DNA of 64,000 nt from Paraburkholderia guartelaensis. Lineage in GTDB: Bacteria; Pseudomonadota; Gammaproteobacteria; Burkholderiales; Burkholderiaceae. Below, piece by piece: positions 42,512 to 50,677 of the stretch; within the stretch, counting starts at the first letter, position 1; the number at the start of each line of letters is the position of its first letter. The stretch lies in the NCBI RefSeq assembly GCF_004353905.1, contig NZ_SMOD01000002.1, positions 1-64,000 on the forward strand, in the 5' to 3' direction. The position numbers and the translations under genes are program-made. A model generated the notes under the pieces. It saw nothing but the letters and a program-made list of their open reading frames with translations. It was not told where the DNA came from and did not search any database.

Positions 42512-43945
42512 TTAGCCCTGCCTCATGACCATCAAACGCAGCTCCGTCATGTCCTCGATCGCGTATCGCACGCCTTCACGCCCGATGCCCGAATCTTTCA
42601 CGCCGCCATACGGCATGTTGTCGACGCGGAAAGACGAAATGTCGTTGATGACCACACCGCCCACGTCCAGTTCATCCCAGGCGCGGTGAGCATGCGAGAG
42701 CGAATCGGTGAACACGCCTGCCTGCAGGCCGAAGTCACTGTCGTTGACCGTAACGAGCGCTTTTTCGAAATCGTCGAATTTCTCGAGGATGGCGACGGGC
42801 CCGAACGCTTCTTTACGATAGAGATCGGTATCGCGCCCGACGTTCTCGACGAGTGTCGCCTCGAACATCGCGCCTTCCACCTTCCCGCCCGCGATGATGG
42901 ATGCGCCCGCCGCCACGGCGCTTTCCATCCAGCCCGCGAGCCGCCGCGACTCGGACACCGATATCATCGGGCCGACGAAAGTGGCCTCGTCCTTGGGATC
43001 CCCCGCCTTCAGCGATTTCGTTTTGGCAATCATCTTCTCGCGCAGTTCCTCGTAGAGCGACGCGTGCACGAGAATCCGCTGCACATGAATGCAGCTTTGA
43101 CCCGACTGATAAAACGCGCCAAATGCGAGCCGCTCGACGACGTAGTCGAGTTTCTCCCGCTGATCGGCATCGACGATCACGGCCGCATTGCCACCCAGTT
43201 CCAGCACTACCTTCTTCTTGCCCGCTTTCGCCTTCAACTCCCAGCCCACCCCGGGCGAGCCCGTGAACGAAAGCAGCTTGAAACGCTCGTCCGTCGTGAA
43301 GAGATCCGCGCCGTCGCGATGGGCGGGAAGAATCGAGAACGCGCCCTTGGGCAAATCGGTTTCCGCCATGATCTCGCCGATAATGAGCGCGCCGATGGGC
43401 GTGCGGCTCGCGGGCTTCAACACGAACGGAACGCCGCAGGCGAGTGCCGGCGCTACCTTGTGGGCCGCGAGGTTGAGCGGGAAGTTGAAGGGCGAGACAA
43501 ACGAGCACGGACCGATGGGAACCCGCTTCACATAGCCCTGGTATCCCTTCGCGCGCTGCGAAATCTCGAGATTGATGATTTCGCCGCCGATTCGCACCGA
43601 CTCTTCTGCCGCGACCTTGAACGTGTCGATCAGACGGCTTACCTCACCGCGCGAATCCTTGATCGGCTTGCCTGCCTCGATGCAAAGCGCCACGGCCATC
43701 TCTTCGGCACGCTCGCGAAAACGTGCCACGCAGTGCTCGAGCACGGCTTGACGTCTATACGGGGCAAACGTACGCATCTCGGGCATTGCCGCTTCGGCGA
43801 AGCCAATGGCCTTGTCGATCGTTTTGGCGTCGGCAAGCGCAACACGCGTCGCGACTTCGCCGCTGAACTTGTCCGTCACCTCCAGGTCCGTATTGGCGGC
43901 GACTGCCTCGTTCGCAAGGTAGTACGGGTAGCTCTCCTGCAACAT
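42512..43945 (-). CDS. NAD(P)-dependent aldehyde dehydrogenase (lactaldehyde/glyceraldehyde-3-phosphate type)
   Basis: The protein has 477 residues from ATG 43943-43945, after AAGGAGAGC; the frame upstream of it is rejected. Marks: CSFVSPFNFPLNLAAHKVAP, LLSFTGSPGVGWELK, VVLELGGNAAVIV with the Glu, and QSGQSCIHVQRIL with the catalytic Cys. The sequence resembles the ALDH group that includes lactaldehyde and non-phosphorylating glyceraldehyde-3-phosphate dehydrogenases. It sits between the HlyD gene (133 bp gap) and the aldehyde oxidoreductase (48 bp gap), so a cytoplasmic and a periplasmic aldehyde-oxidising enzyme appear to be made together. Confidence 0.88.
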   Translation of the reverse strand: MLQESYPYYLANEAVAANTDLEVTDKFSGEVATRVALADAKTIDKAIGFAEAAMPEMRTFAPYRRQAVLEHCVARFRERAEEMAVALCIEAGKPIKDSRGEVSRLIDTFKVAAEESVRIGGEIINLEISQRAKGYQGYVKRVPIGPCSFVSPFNFPLNLAAHKVAPALACGVPFVLKPASRTPIGALIIGEIMAETDLPKGAFSILPAHRDGADLFTTDERFKLLSFTGSPGVGWELKAKAGKKKVVLELGGNAAVIVDADQREKLDYVVERLAFGAFYQSGQSCIHVQRILVHASLYEELREKMIAKTKSLKAGDPKDEATFVGPMISVSESRRLAGWMESAVAAGASIIAGGKVEGAMFEATLVENVGRDTDLYRKEAFGPVAILEKFDDFEKALVTVNDSDFGLQAGVFTDSLSHAHRAWDELDVGGVVINDISSFRVDNMPYGGVKDSGIGREGVRYAIEDMTELRLMVMRQG

Positions 43946-44078
43946 GACGCGCTCTCCTTCTTTCAAGGCGACCGAATCCAGAATAGCTACGGACCGCCCG
44001 AGCGTCTTTTTCGAAAACACGCAATTTGTCCGCTCTCCACGAGGACGGGCCGGAACGCAAAGCACCGCCACGCACGCG

Positions 44079-45041
44079 TCATCCAGCCTGCTTTGCCGCG
44101 CTGAGCGTAATCGTGCACGTCATGCCCATCGCGAGATGGACGTTGCTCGGAACGTCATCGAGGTGAATCCGCACGGGCACTCTCTGGGCGAGGCGAATCC
44201 AGGTGAACACCGGGTCGACGTTCGCCAGCAGTTCACTCTGCCCCGTGGGATTGTCCCGATCCACGATGCCGCTCGCGATGCTATCGACATGCCCCTCGAT
44301 GTCCACCTTCGCGCCCAGCAGCCGGACGATGGCGCGGTCGCCGATCCGAACGCCCTGTATCTTCGTTTCCTCGAAGTAGCCGTACACCCAGAACGAGTGC
44401 GAATCGATCATGGCCATCCGCGCGACGCCCGCCGTGGCGAAATCCCCTGGAAAGAGATTCAGGTTCGTGATGTAGCCATCCGTCGGTGCACGCACACTGC
44501 TTCTTTCGAGGTCGAGCCGTGCAGTCTCGCGGTGTACGAGCGCGGCTTTGAGGCTCGCCTCGGCGGCCGCATGAGCGGCGCGCGCCGCATCGAGCGTGGA
44601 TTGGGATTGCTGTGACTGCCAGGCGTAGTCCGAACGCAGTTCCTCCGATACGACATCGGCAGAAAGCTTCTCGCGCCTCGCCGCCTGATCCTTGCGCATT
44701 TTCAGTTCGTACTGGCTCGCATTCGAAAGCGACTCGGACTGAAGCAACTGCGCCTGCGCGCGCGCCACGTCCGCATCGGCCTGTTGCAACGCATAGACGA
44801 AGCGGTCCGGATCGAGCACGTAGAGCACTTCGCCCTTATGAACCCATTCGTTGTCCTTGACCCGAACTTCCTTCACGATTCCCGAAACGTCGGTCGAAAG
44901 ATTGATGACGTTTGCCCGCACGCGTCCGTCGCGCGTCCACGGCGAATACATATAGCGATCCCAGATTGCGTGCATGAGCACGAGCGCAATCACGACCACG
45001 ACCAGCGTGGTCGCAAAGCGTATGAAATACGGCTTGTTCAT
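44079..45041 (-). CDS. HlyD/AaeA-type periplasmic adaptor protein
   Basis: The protein has 320 residues. An N-terminal membrane anchor (FATTLVVVVIALVLMHAIWD) is followed by the lipoyl-like half VSGIVKEVRVKDNEWVHKGE, a helical hairpin (about 85-165), the second lipoyl half (SVRAPTDGYITNLNLFPGDFATAG) and a beta-barrel. It joins the inner-membrane FUSC pump to the outer-membrane NodT channel. It is the fourth gene of the efflux operon, with 43 bp to the DUF1656 gene. Confidence 0.92.
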   Translation of the reverse strand: MNKPYFIRFATTLVVVVIALVLMHAIWDRYMYSPWTRDGRVRANVINLSTDVSGIVKEVRVKDNEWVHKGEVLYVLDPDRFVYALQQADADVARAQAQLLQSESLSNASQYELKMRKDQAARREKLSADVVSEELRSDYAWQSQQSQSTLDAARAAHAAAEASLKAALVHRETARLDLERSSVRAPTDGYITNLNLFPGDFATAGVARMAMIDSHSFWVYGYFEETKIQGVRIGDRAIVRLLGAKVDIEGHVDSIASGIVDRDNPTGQSELLANVDPVFTWIRLAQRVPVRIHLDDVPSNVHLAMGMTCTITLSAAKQAG

Positions 45042-45084
45042 CTATCGCCTCGTTTTCCTGCGGCGGCCTCGGGGGCATCGGTAG

Positions 45085-45288
45085 CTACGTTCGCTGCACG
45101 ATCAGCGCCGCGCCGCAGAATAGCGCGACGAACACCGCAACCCGGAACAGGCCCGGATGCCACGCGAACTGATAGGCACCGACCTTCGCCAGACACATGT
45201 CCACCGCTACGAACACAACGACGCTCCCCAAAAACACGAGCAGCAGCGTGGGCGCAAAGAAACCGAACAGGTCAATTTCCACGGGCAT
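45085..45288 (-). CDS. DUF1656 (AaeX-like) small membrane protein
   Basis: The protein has 67 residues with two transmembrane segments (FFAPTLLLVFLGSVVVFVAV and FRVAVFVALFCGAALIV). It starts MPVEIDLFGFF, typical of DUF1656 proteins found with FUSC/HlyD pumps, after AAGGGGAAAG. Its start overlaps the end of the NodT gene by 17 bp. Its exact job is unknown; it is thought to support assembly of the pump. Confidence 0.92.
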   Translation of the reverse strand: MPVEIDLFGFFAPTLLLVFLGSVVVFVAVDMCLAKVGAYQFAWHPGLFRVAVFVALFCGAALIVQRT

Positions 45289-46774
45289 CGCTTTCCCCTT
45301 CCTTGGCGCCGACCGGCATTGCGTTGATCTGCGCGCCTCCGCCCAGGTCTTTCATCAGCAGCACCCATGCGTCGACGCGTTGTGCATGGATCAGAGTGAG
45401 GTCGCGCTCTTGTTCGAGCATGATCTTTTGCGCCACCAGCACATCGAGGTACTCGGTGATCCCGCCTCGATAGCCGCTGACCGCGAGATCGTAGGCGCGC
45501 CGCGACGATTGCCACGCCGATTCGGCCGATTGCTGCTGAACGTCGAGCGACTGGAGCGACGTCACGTCCTGAGCGACGCTCTGCATGGCGGACAACACCG
45601 TGTCGTTGTATTTGAGCACCGCGTCGTCATATTCGGCGTTTGCCACGCCGAAGTTGGCGCGCCGGCGGCCCGCATCGAAAATCGGCAATGACCCGGCAAT
45701 GCCGATGCTATGCCCGACCGCGTCGCTATTGATGAAGTTGAAGAATCCGCCGAACGGCGCCAATGACGCGAGTGAGGCGCTGGCGACGAGATCGATGTTG
45801 GGATAGAAGTCCGCGTGCGCGGCATCGATCTTTTTCGCGGCTTCCGCAGCCCGCCACCGTTGCGCGACGACGTCGGCGCGATGCCCGACCAGTTCCGCAG
45901 GTAATGCCGAAGGCAGTGCCGTGGCGACGTTGCCCGGCAGCGACGGCGCCTTCAGGCGATCGCCGAAACCCGGCCCCTCGCCGACCAGATACGCAATCTG
46001 CAATCGGGCAAGCGCAATCTCGTTCAACGTGCGTGCGATATCGGTTCGGCCTGCTTCATATTGCGCTTTCGCCTGGCTCGCGTCGATCTCGCCACTGATT
46101 CCCGCCGCGCGGCGCTTGACCGCGATATCCAGGTTGCGCGCCTGTTCCTCGTTGATCGACCGATAAACCGCGAGCAGCGCTTCCTGAAGCGCGAAACGCG
46201 TATAGGTGCGCGCAACGGCCGTTTCGAGTTCGACTTTGGCGAACTGCGCGTCCGCCACCGAAGCCTGCACGTGATTGAGTGCGCCCTGCTCGATTGCGCG
46301 ATTCTTGCCCCAGAAGTCGAGGTCCCACGAAAGCGTGACCGCCGCGGCATTGTTCCAGACCGTGGTGCCGCCGGGCGGCGAAGGGGTCGCGTAGCGCGGG
46401 AAGCGCGTGCGGGCGAAGTGGCCATCGCCCTCGATATCGGGCAGTTCGTCCGCATGCGCCGCGCGCGCCTCCCAGATCGCGGCGGTGACGCGCGATCTCA
46501 CGATCGCGAGCGTTGGGCTGCCCTTATCGGCCTGCTGCATCAACATGTCGAGCTGCGGGTCTCGCCAGGCGAGCCACCAGTCGCTCGTGGGCCAGTTCGC
46601 GTCGCTGACCGCGGTGCGCATGGCACTGCCCGCGTCTACACCGGCGGGATCGATATACGAAGCCTCGGGCTTGATTCCCGCGCCATTGATGCAGCCCGCG
46701 AGCACCGCGAGCGTTATCGAAGAAACGACACGTAGCGCGAACGCGCCAGCACCGGAACCCGCGAAGGCGCTCAT
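45272..46774 (-). CDS. NodT-family outer-membrane efflux lipoprotein
   Basis: The protein has 500 residues from ATG 46772-46774, which overlaps the TGA of the FUSC gene. The upstream frame is rejected. The lipobox is LAVLAGC near residue 25. Two TolC-like repeats follow, each with long helices and beta segments (DLDFWGKNRAIEQGALN, LALADEL-like hairpins, SLPIFDAGRRRANFGVAN). It forms the outer-membrane channel of the four-part pump. Overlapping starts and stops on both sides show a tightly coupled operon. Confidence 0.92.
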   Translation of the reverse strand: MSAFAGSGAGAFALRVVSSITLAVLAGCINGAGIKPEASYIDPAGVDAGSAMRTAVSDANWPTSDWWLAWRDPQLDMLMQQADKGSPTLAIVRSRVTAAIWEARAAHADELPDIEGDGHFARTRFPRYATPSPPGGTTVWNNAAAVTLSWDLDFWGKNRAIEQGALNHVQASVADAQFAKVELETAVARTYTRFALQEALLAVYRSINEEQARNLDIAVKRRAAGISGEIDASQAKAQYEAGRTDIARTLNEIALARLQIAYLVGEGPGFGDRLKAPSLPGNVATALPSALPAELVGHRADVVAQRWRAAEAAKKIDAAHADFYPNIDLVASASLASLAPFGGFFNFINSDAVGHSIGIAGSLPIFDAGRRRANFGVANAEYDDAVLKYNDTVLSAMQSVAQDVTSLQSLDVQQQSAESAWQSSRRAYDLAVSGYRGGITEYLDVLVAQKIMLEQERDLTLIHAQRVDAWVLLMKDLGGGAQINAMPVGAKEGESDARGN

Positions 46775-48924
46775 GACTCGGCCGCCGCGACTGCCCTGAG
46801 GCGCGGCAGCTGATCGGTCAGCGCCGCCCAGGTCGAATAGAGCCGCGCACGCATCTTCAGTATCGCGCGGCATTCGTCCGATTCCGGATCGCCAGGGGGA
46901 CCAGCCAGCGCGTTCAATGCCCGCCTGATCGCCGCGAGCGCCGTTTCGACCGATTCGGCATCGGCGCGCTGTGCCAGTCGTTCCATCGCGCTGAGCCATT
47001 CAGCCTGCGCTTCGCCCCACGCCGGCGGAAGCAGATCCGGCTGCGTGAACTCGAGGTTGCGCACTTTCATCAACGTGTTGACGATCCATAGCTGGTCGAA
47101 GGCCCAACTCGTGGCGCGTTGCAGTTGATCCGGCGTGACGTGCGGCAACGTCGAGATATGCACGATCAGGTCGCGCATGGCGATTCCGACCTGTATGGCG
47201 TCGTTCGTATCGACAGGATCGCGCGCCGCGCGCTCCACGATCGAGCGAATCCGCGTCGCGGAGCGGCTCGCCATCCAGGCACCTTCTCGCGAAACCACGA
47301 GGGAAAACGCCACGGCGGAGACACCGATGCCGATGAGCAGGCCGAATCCGCGGTCGAGAATATAAGGCGGGTTGTAGACCGCGACGTTCGTTGGCGTGAG
47401 CACATAACAGAAGTAAATGTTGAACCCGGCGCCGAAAAGCGCGACACGCGGAAACGTATTGACGTAGCTGCCCAGGAACAGCACGATGCCCAGACATAGC
47501 GCGAACAGTGTGACGTCGCCCAATGCGGGCATCACGAAGAAGTTCGCGCCAAAGCCTACGATCCACGCGATCAGGCATCCGACAAAGACTTGCCAGCTCG
47601 CAACGGCAGGTGTCGGGCTAAGCGAAAAGAATCCGCTCGTAATGCCTGCCGCCACGACCGCGCTATAACCGTTGTCCCATCCCGAGAGCACCCACGCGTA
47701 TCCGACGACTGCCACCGCCAGCGCCGCGCGCACGCCCGCTATCGCCGCCGTGAAGCCGCTCGTATGCAGCGGGACGCTGCGGATAAATGCCACCGCTTCG
47801 GCAACGGGCTGCGTGAACCGCACTCTCGGCGGGTCGATGAGCACCTTGCAGGTATTGCAGAACAGACGAAGCGCCACGACCGCCGACCACGCCTCGGCCG
47901 CGACCATCGCGATGGCCTCGTAACCGGATTCGTCCTGCTGTTCGTTACCGTTCGTCCTGCGGTCGAGATAGAGCAGCAACGACGCTTCCAGTGCGCTCAA
48001 TCTCTCGATCATGCGCTGGAGCCCGCTCGCCGTTTCCAGGCACGCCGCATTCTCGTTCGCAATGACATTCGCCACCTTGCCGAATATCGCGTCAACCGTC
48101 GAGCGAAGCGCTTCGCCTATATTCGCCGAATTCCGCCGCGCGCGAAAAACGGAAAAGATGCGCGTGACGACACCGAGAAACGTCTTGTCGAGTTCCAATA
48201 GCCCCTCGTCGCGCAAACGCATTTCCGGCTCTTCAAAAACGGCAGCCGTACGCAGACCTTCCATCGTCACGCTCTCGCGAACCAGCTTGAGGTAGGTTTC
48301 AACCGGTTCATACCCAGGCTCGCCGCGCACCGCGCCGCGCAGCGAGTTCAACAATAGCGTCATCGCGTTTGCACGCCATTTGGTGAGCGCAGGCACGACC
48401 CTCTGCGGAAAAACCAGCGCACTCACGAGACTGCCGCTCGCCACACCAATTAGGACTTCGCTGATCGTATAGATGATGTTGTACGTCACGTCATAGGGCG
48501 TCGACCACTCGGGCACCGTGGTAATACACGCGGCATAGCCGGACAGCACGAAGCCGTACGACTGATAGTTCTTATAGTACGAAGCCCCGGCGACGAAGAG
48601 CCCGACCCACACAGCGAGACCGGCCAGGAAAAGCGCGGGCTGCTGCGCGAAGAGGATGATCAGCATCAGTCCCGCAAGGCATCCGCAGATAATGCCCAGG
48701 GTCCGGTAAAAGGCGCGCGCAATCACCATCCCGCTTTGCTGATGGAACATCACGATCACCGCCGAGACCATGGCCGTGCCGGGCGCGCGCAGTTCGAGCC
48801 GCATGCATATCAGCATGCTCATGATCACGGCCAGCGCAGCCTTGAACGCGTGGACAATGCGCGGAAGCTCGTCGCCGTACACATCGGCAAATTCTTTGCG
48901 CAATCCCTCCCAGGTCGTCATCAT
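46771..48924 (-). CDS. FUSC-family inner-membrane transporter (AaeB-like)
   Basis: The protein has 717 residues, with a hydrophobic N-terminal block of about six segments, a cytoplasmic middle and a second hydrophobic block (about 370-530). This is the FUSC/p-hydroxybenzoate exporter layout. It is the first gene of the minus-strand block. GAGGTCAAGCGAAC precedes its ATG. With NodT, DUF1656 and HlyD it makes a complete aromatic/organic-acid efflux system. The aldehyde-oxidising enzymes downstream suggest that the exported compounds derive from toxic aldehydes. Confidence 0.9.
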   Translation of the reverse strand: MMTTWEGLRKEFADVYGDELPRIVHAFKAALAVIMSMLICMRLELRAPGTAMVSAVIVMFHQQSGMVIARAFYRTLGIICGCLAGLMLIILFAQQPALFLAGLAVWVGLFVAGASYYKNYQSYGFVLSGYAACITTVPEWSTPYDVTYNIIYTISEVLIGVASGSLVSALVFPQRVVPALTKWRANAMTLLLNSLRGAVRGEPGYEPVETYLKLVRESVTMEGLRTAAVFEEPEMRLRDEGLLELDKTFLGVVTRIFSVFRARRNSANIGEALRSTVDAIFGKVANVIANENAACLETASGLQRMIERLSALEASLLLYLDRRTNGNEQQDESGYEAIAMVAAEAWSAVVALRLFCNTCKVLIDPPRVRFTQPVAEAVAFIRSVPLHTSGFTAAIAGVRAALAVAVVGYAWVLSGWDNGYSAVVAAGITSGFFSLSPTPAVASWQVFVGCLIAWIVGFGANFFVMPALGDVTLFALCLGIVLFLGSYVNTFPRVALFGAGFNIYFCYVLTPTNVAVYNPPYILDRGFGLLIGIGVSAVAFSLVVSREGAWMASRSATRIRSIVERAARDPVDTNDAIQVGIAMRDLIVHISTLPHVTPDQLQRATSWAFDQLWIVNTLMKVRNLEFTQPDLLPPAWGEAQAEWLSAMERLAQRADAESVETALAAIRRALNALAGPPGDPESDECRAILKMRARLYSTWAALTDQLPRLRAVAAAES

Positions 48925-49154
48925 GTTCGCTTGACCTCACCCGTCAACCGCGCGCCATACGACTCCTCCACTCGATCGTTCGGAATCGTTCTGGCATTTA
49001 TATTAGCGCGATCAACGGGCCGCCTCTTTCGTGAAATGGCGAGGAATATTCTGGAACAACGGCGATTCGTGATTACCGGTCGATCAATTGCGCTAGCTAA
49101 TGCATCGAAATGGAAAGATTGCAATGCATTGACTACCCGAAAGCAATTCTCCTT

Positions 49155-49604
49155 TTAACGTAACGCTGTCAATCCGCAAGCGTCTACGTTCCATTCTTCC
49201 TGTGAGGCGCGCGGGCAGCAGGCGTCCACGGCCGAAGCGAGAATCATCGCGCCGACGTTCTTCGGTGCCGGTCTGGTTGGACGTGGACGAAAGATCTCGT
49301 CGCCGGGCGCGATCAATTTGCCGCTCATCGCGCAACGGCCGCTCACACGGGCATGCGCGGCGACCCACAACTGCTCCCGGTAGCAACATCTGGTCGGATC
49401 GCGCCAGTCGATCGTCAACGAATGGGCGCTTGGCCGGTCGATGATACGGACGAAGGGGCGCCAGTCCGAAACGTTGGCCTCCACGCCGCGCCGGCATTTC
49501 GCAGGAAGAACAGGCTCCACGTCGACAATTTCCGAAGCCTCCGGTATGGACAGCAAACCTATCGTGCGAATCCATGGATCGACGAAGTTCGTATTGGTCA
49601 ACAT
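49155..49604 (-). CDS. DUF3331-domain protein
   Basis: The protein has 149 residues from ATG 49602-49604, after an excellent ribosome site (AAAGGAGGCG). It is soluble, with no leader. The central part has SLTIDWRDPTRCCYREQLWV followed by RCAMSGKLIAPGDEIF, where paired Cys residues hint at a zinc-ribbon-like fold. This matches DUF3331, a family I associate with Burkholderia-group genomes and with no established function. A 7-4-7 motif at 49744-49761, 140 bp upstream, is nearly identical to one upstream of fdnG at a similar distance and orientation. This suggests co-regulation with formate respiration. Confidence 0.75.
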   Translation of the reverse strand: MLTNTNFVDPWIRTIGLLSIPEASEIVDVEPVLPAKCRRGVEANVSDWRPFVRIIDRPSAHSLTIDWRDPTRCCYREQLWVAAHARVSGRCAMSGKLIAPGDEIFRPRPTRPAPKNVGAMILASAVDACCPRASQEEWNVDACGLTALR

Positions 49605-49743
49605 CGACGCCTCCTTTCTCTCGGCAATCACGTCCTGCGAGCCGGCCCGACAAGCCGGTTCGACGTGCAACCAAGGTATCGCCGATCGTCGCGGTGAGAC
49701 AGCCCTACAAAGGGTTGTGCCGCGCGCAGGATTTTTCCGCGAC

Positions 49744-49761
49744 CCTATACCTTCGTTTAAG
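49744..49761. promoter_or_regulatory. 7-4-7 operator-like motif, copy 1 (DUF3331 promoter)
   Basis: CCTATAC-CTTC-GTTTAAG. Its first 17 bases are identical to those at 58040, and after two differing bases CCGCG again matches, so 22 of 24 positions agree. Confidence 0.55.
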
Positions 49762-49924
49762 CCCGCGCTGGAGGAACGCTTTCGACTGGTTCAAATCACT
49801 CCGATGTAAATAGCGCTTACATACTCGCCGGGGGAATAGCGCTGCGTACCGCGCTTTCTTTCAGCAGCCTTCTTGTCTTCATCGAGTCGGCTGAATGAAA
49901 GAAACGGGCGATGCCTCGCTCACT

Positions 49925-49942
49925 TTTATACCTTTGTATGAT
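49925..49942. promoter_or_regulatory. 7-4-7 operator-like motif, copy 2 (receiver promoter)
   Basis: TTTATAC-CTTT-GTATGAT. It keeps the TATAC-N4-GTAT core of the perfect palindrome at 50539. It lies 97 bp before the receiver start. Confidence 0.5.
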
Positions 49943-50038
49943 TACCGTGCCCCCTACGCCGCACTATTCTGCAATGCGAAAGTCTAACAACCTGCAGGAC
50001 TGCCGCACTCCGCCTGGGCAGTCCGTCCGAGGGATCGC

Positions 50039-50410
50039 GTGACTCCAGTCGCTCTTGTCTCGATAGTCGAGGACGACGAGTCGGTTCGGGAATCAATCGA
50101 GAGTCTCATTCGAGCCATGGGATGGGAAGTCTTGACTTTCGACTCAGCCGACGCGTTCCTCCGTTCAGGCGCCGTGCACAAAACGCGGTGCCTCATCTCG
50201 GACGTCACCATGCCGGGAATGTCCGGCCTGGAAATGCACGCGCAGTTGCGCAAGCAAGGCCATGCCCCGCCAACCATCTTCATTACCGCGTACCCAACCG
50301 CGCAGGACGAATCCGTGGCGCTCGCCAACGGCGCACTGGCCTATCTCGAGAAACCGGTTGATTCCAGCGTAATACTTGAAAAGGTTCGCGAGGCGATCGG
50401 TAAGTCCTGA
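50039..50410 (+). CDS. Single-domain response regulator (FixJ-type receiver)
   Basis: The protein has 123 residues from GTG 50039, after GAGGGATCGC. It is a stand-alone receiver with VSIVEDDESVRESIESLI, the phospho-acceptor Asp in CLISDVTMPGMSG, FITAY and the Lys in AYLEKPVDS. The sequence style is that of FixJ/NarL-family receivers, but there is no DNA-binding domain. The TAA-free region after 50410 shows no continuation in another frame, so it is not a frameshifted full regulator. It may feed or drain phosphate in a phosphorelay that controls the neighbouring respiratory genes. Confidence 0.88.
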   Translation: MTPVALVSIVEDDESVRESIESLIRAMGWEVLTFDSADAFLRSGAVHKTRCLISDVTMPGMSGLEMHAQLRKQGHAPPTIFITAYPTAQDESVALANGALAYLEKPVDSSVILEKVREAIGKS

Positions 50411-50538
50411 AATTGCGGTCACCACTTCGATCGCCTCGTTCCGTCACACTGTGTCGACCGCGTGTAAACGAGTCACGCTTTCGGCTTCGCTCCGCTTTGT
50501 ATTCACCATCCTCGTTTTAACGCCCGTTGTACTTCATC

Positions 50539-50556
50539 CCTATACGACGGTATAGG
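50539..50556. promoter_or_regulatory. 7-4-7 operator-like motif, copy 3: perfect palindrome upstream of cydA
   Basis: CCTATAC-GACG-GTATAGG is a perfect 7-bp inverted repeat with a 4-base spacer, 121 bp before the cydA start. It is the most symmetrical member of the set and is used here to define it. Confidence 0.6.
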
Positions 50557-50677
50557 TCAGTGGCATTGCGTGCCGCATGTCGCATACCGCAGTAGTGTTT
50601 CCAACACTGTCGCGGCGCGCTAGTGTGCTGATGTCGGACCGGATGCGGTCCGCTCATCCTGCTAGAAGGTGCTCACG

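Larger units (their letters stand above)
49605..50038. promoter_or_regulatory. Divergent regulatory region between DUF3331 and the single-domain receiver
   Basis: There are 434 bp without a supported gene, AT-richer than its surroundings toward the right. It contains two copies of the 7-4-7 motif (49744-49761 and 49925-49942, centres 181 bp apart). No FNR-like TTGAT-N4-ATCAA box was seen. Confidence 0.6.

Noticed and set aside
50411..50677. Missing DNA-binding half of the receiver at 50039
   Set aside because: No frame in this stretch encodes a LuxR-type helix-turn-helix, so the protein is a genuine single-domain receiver.
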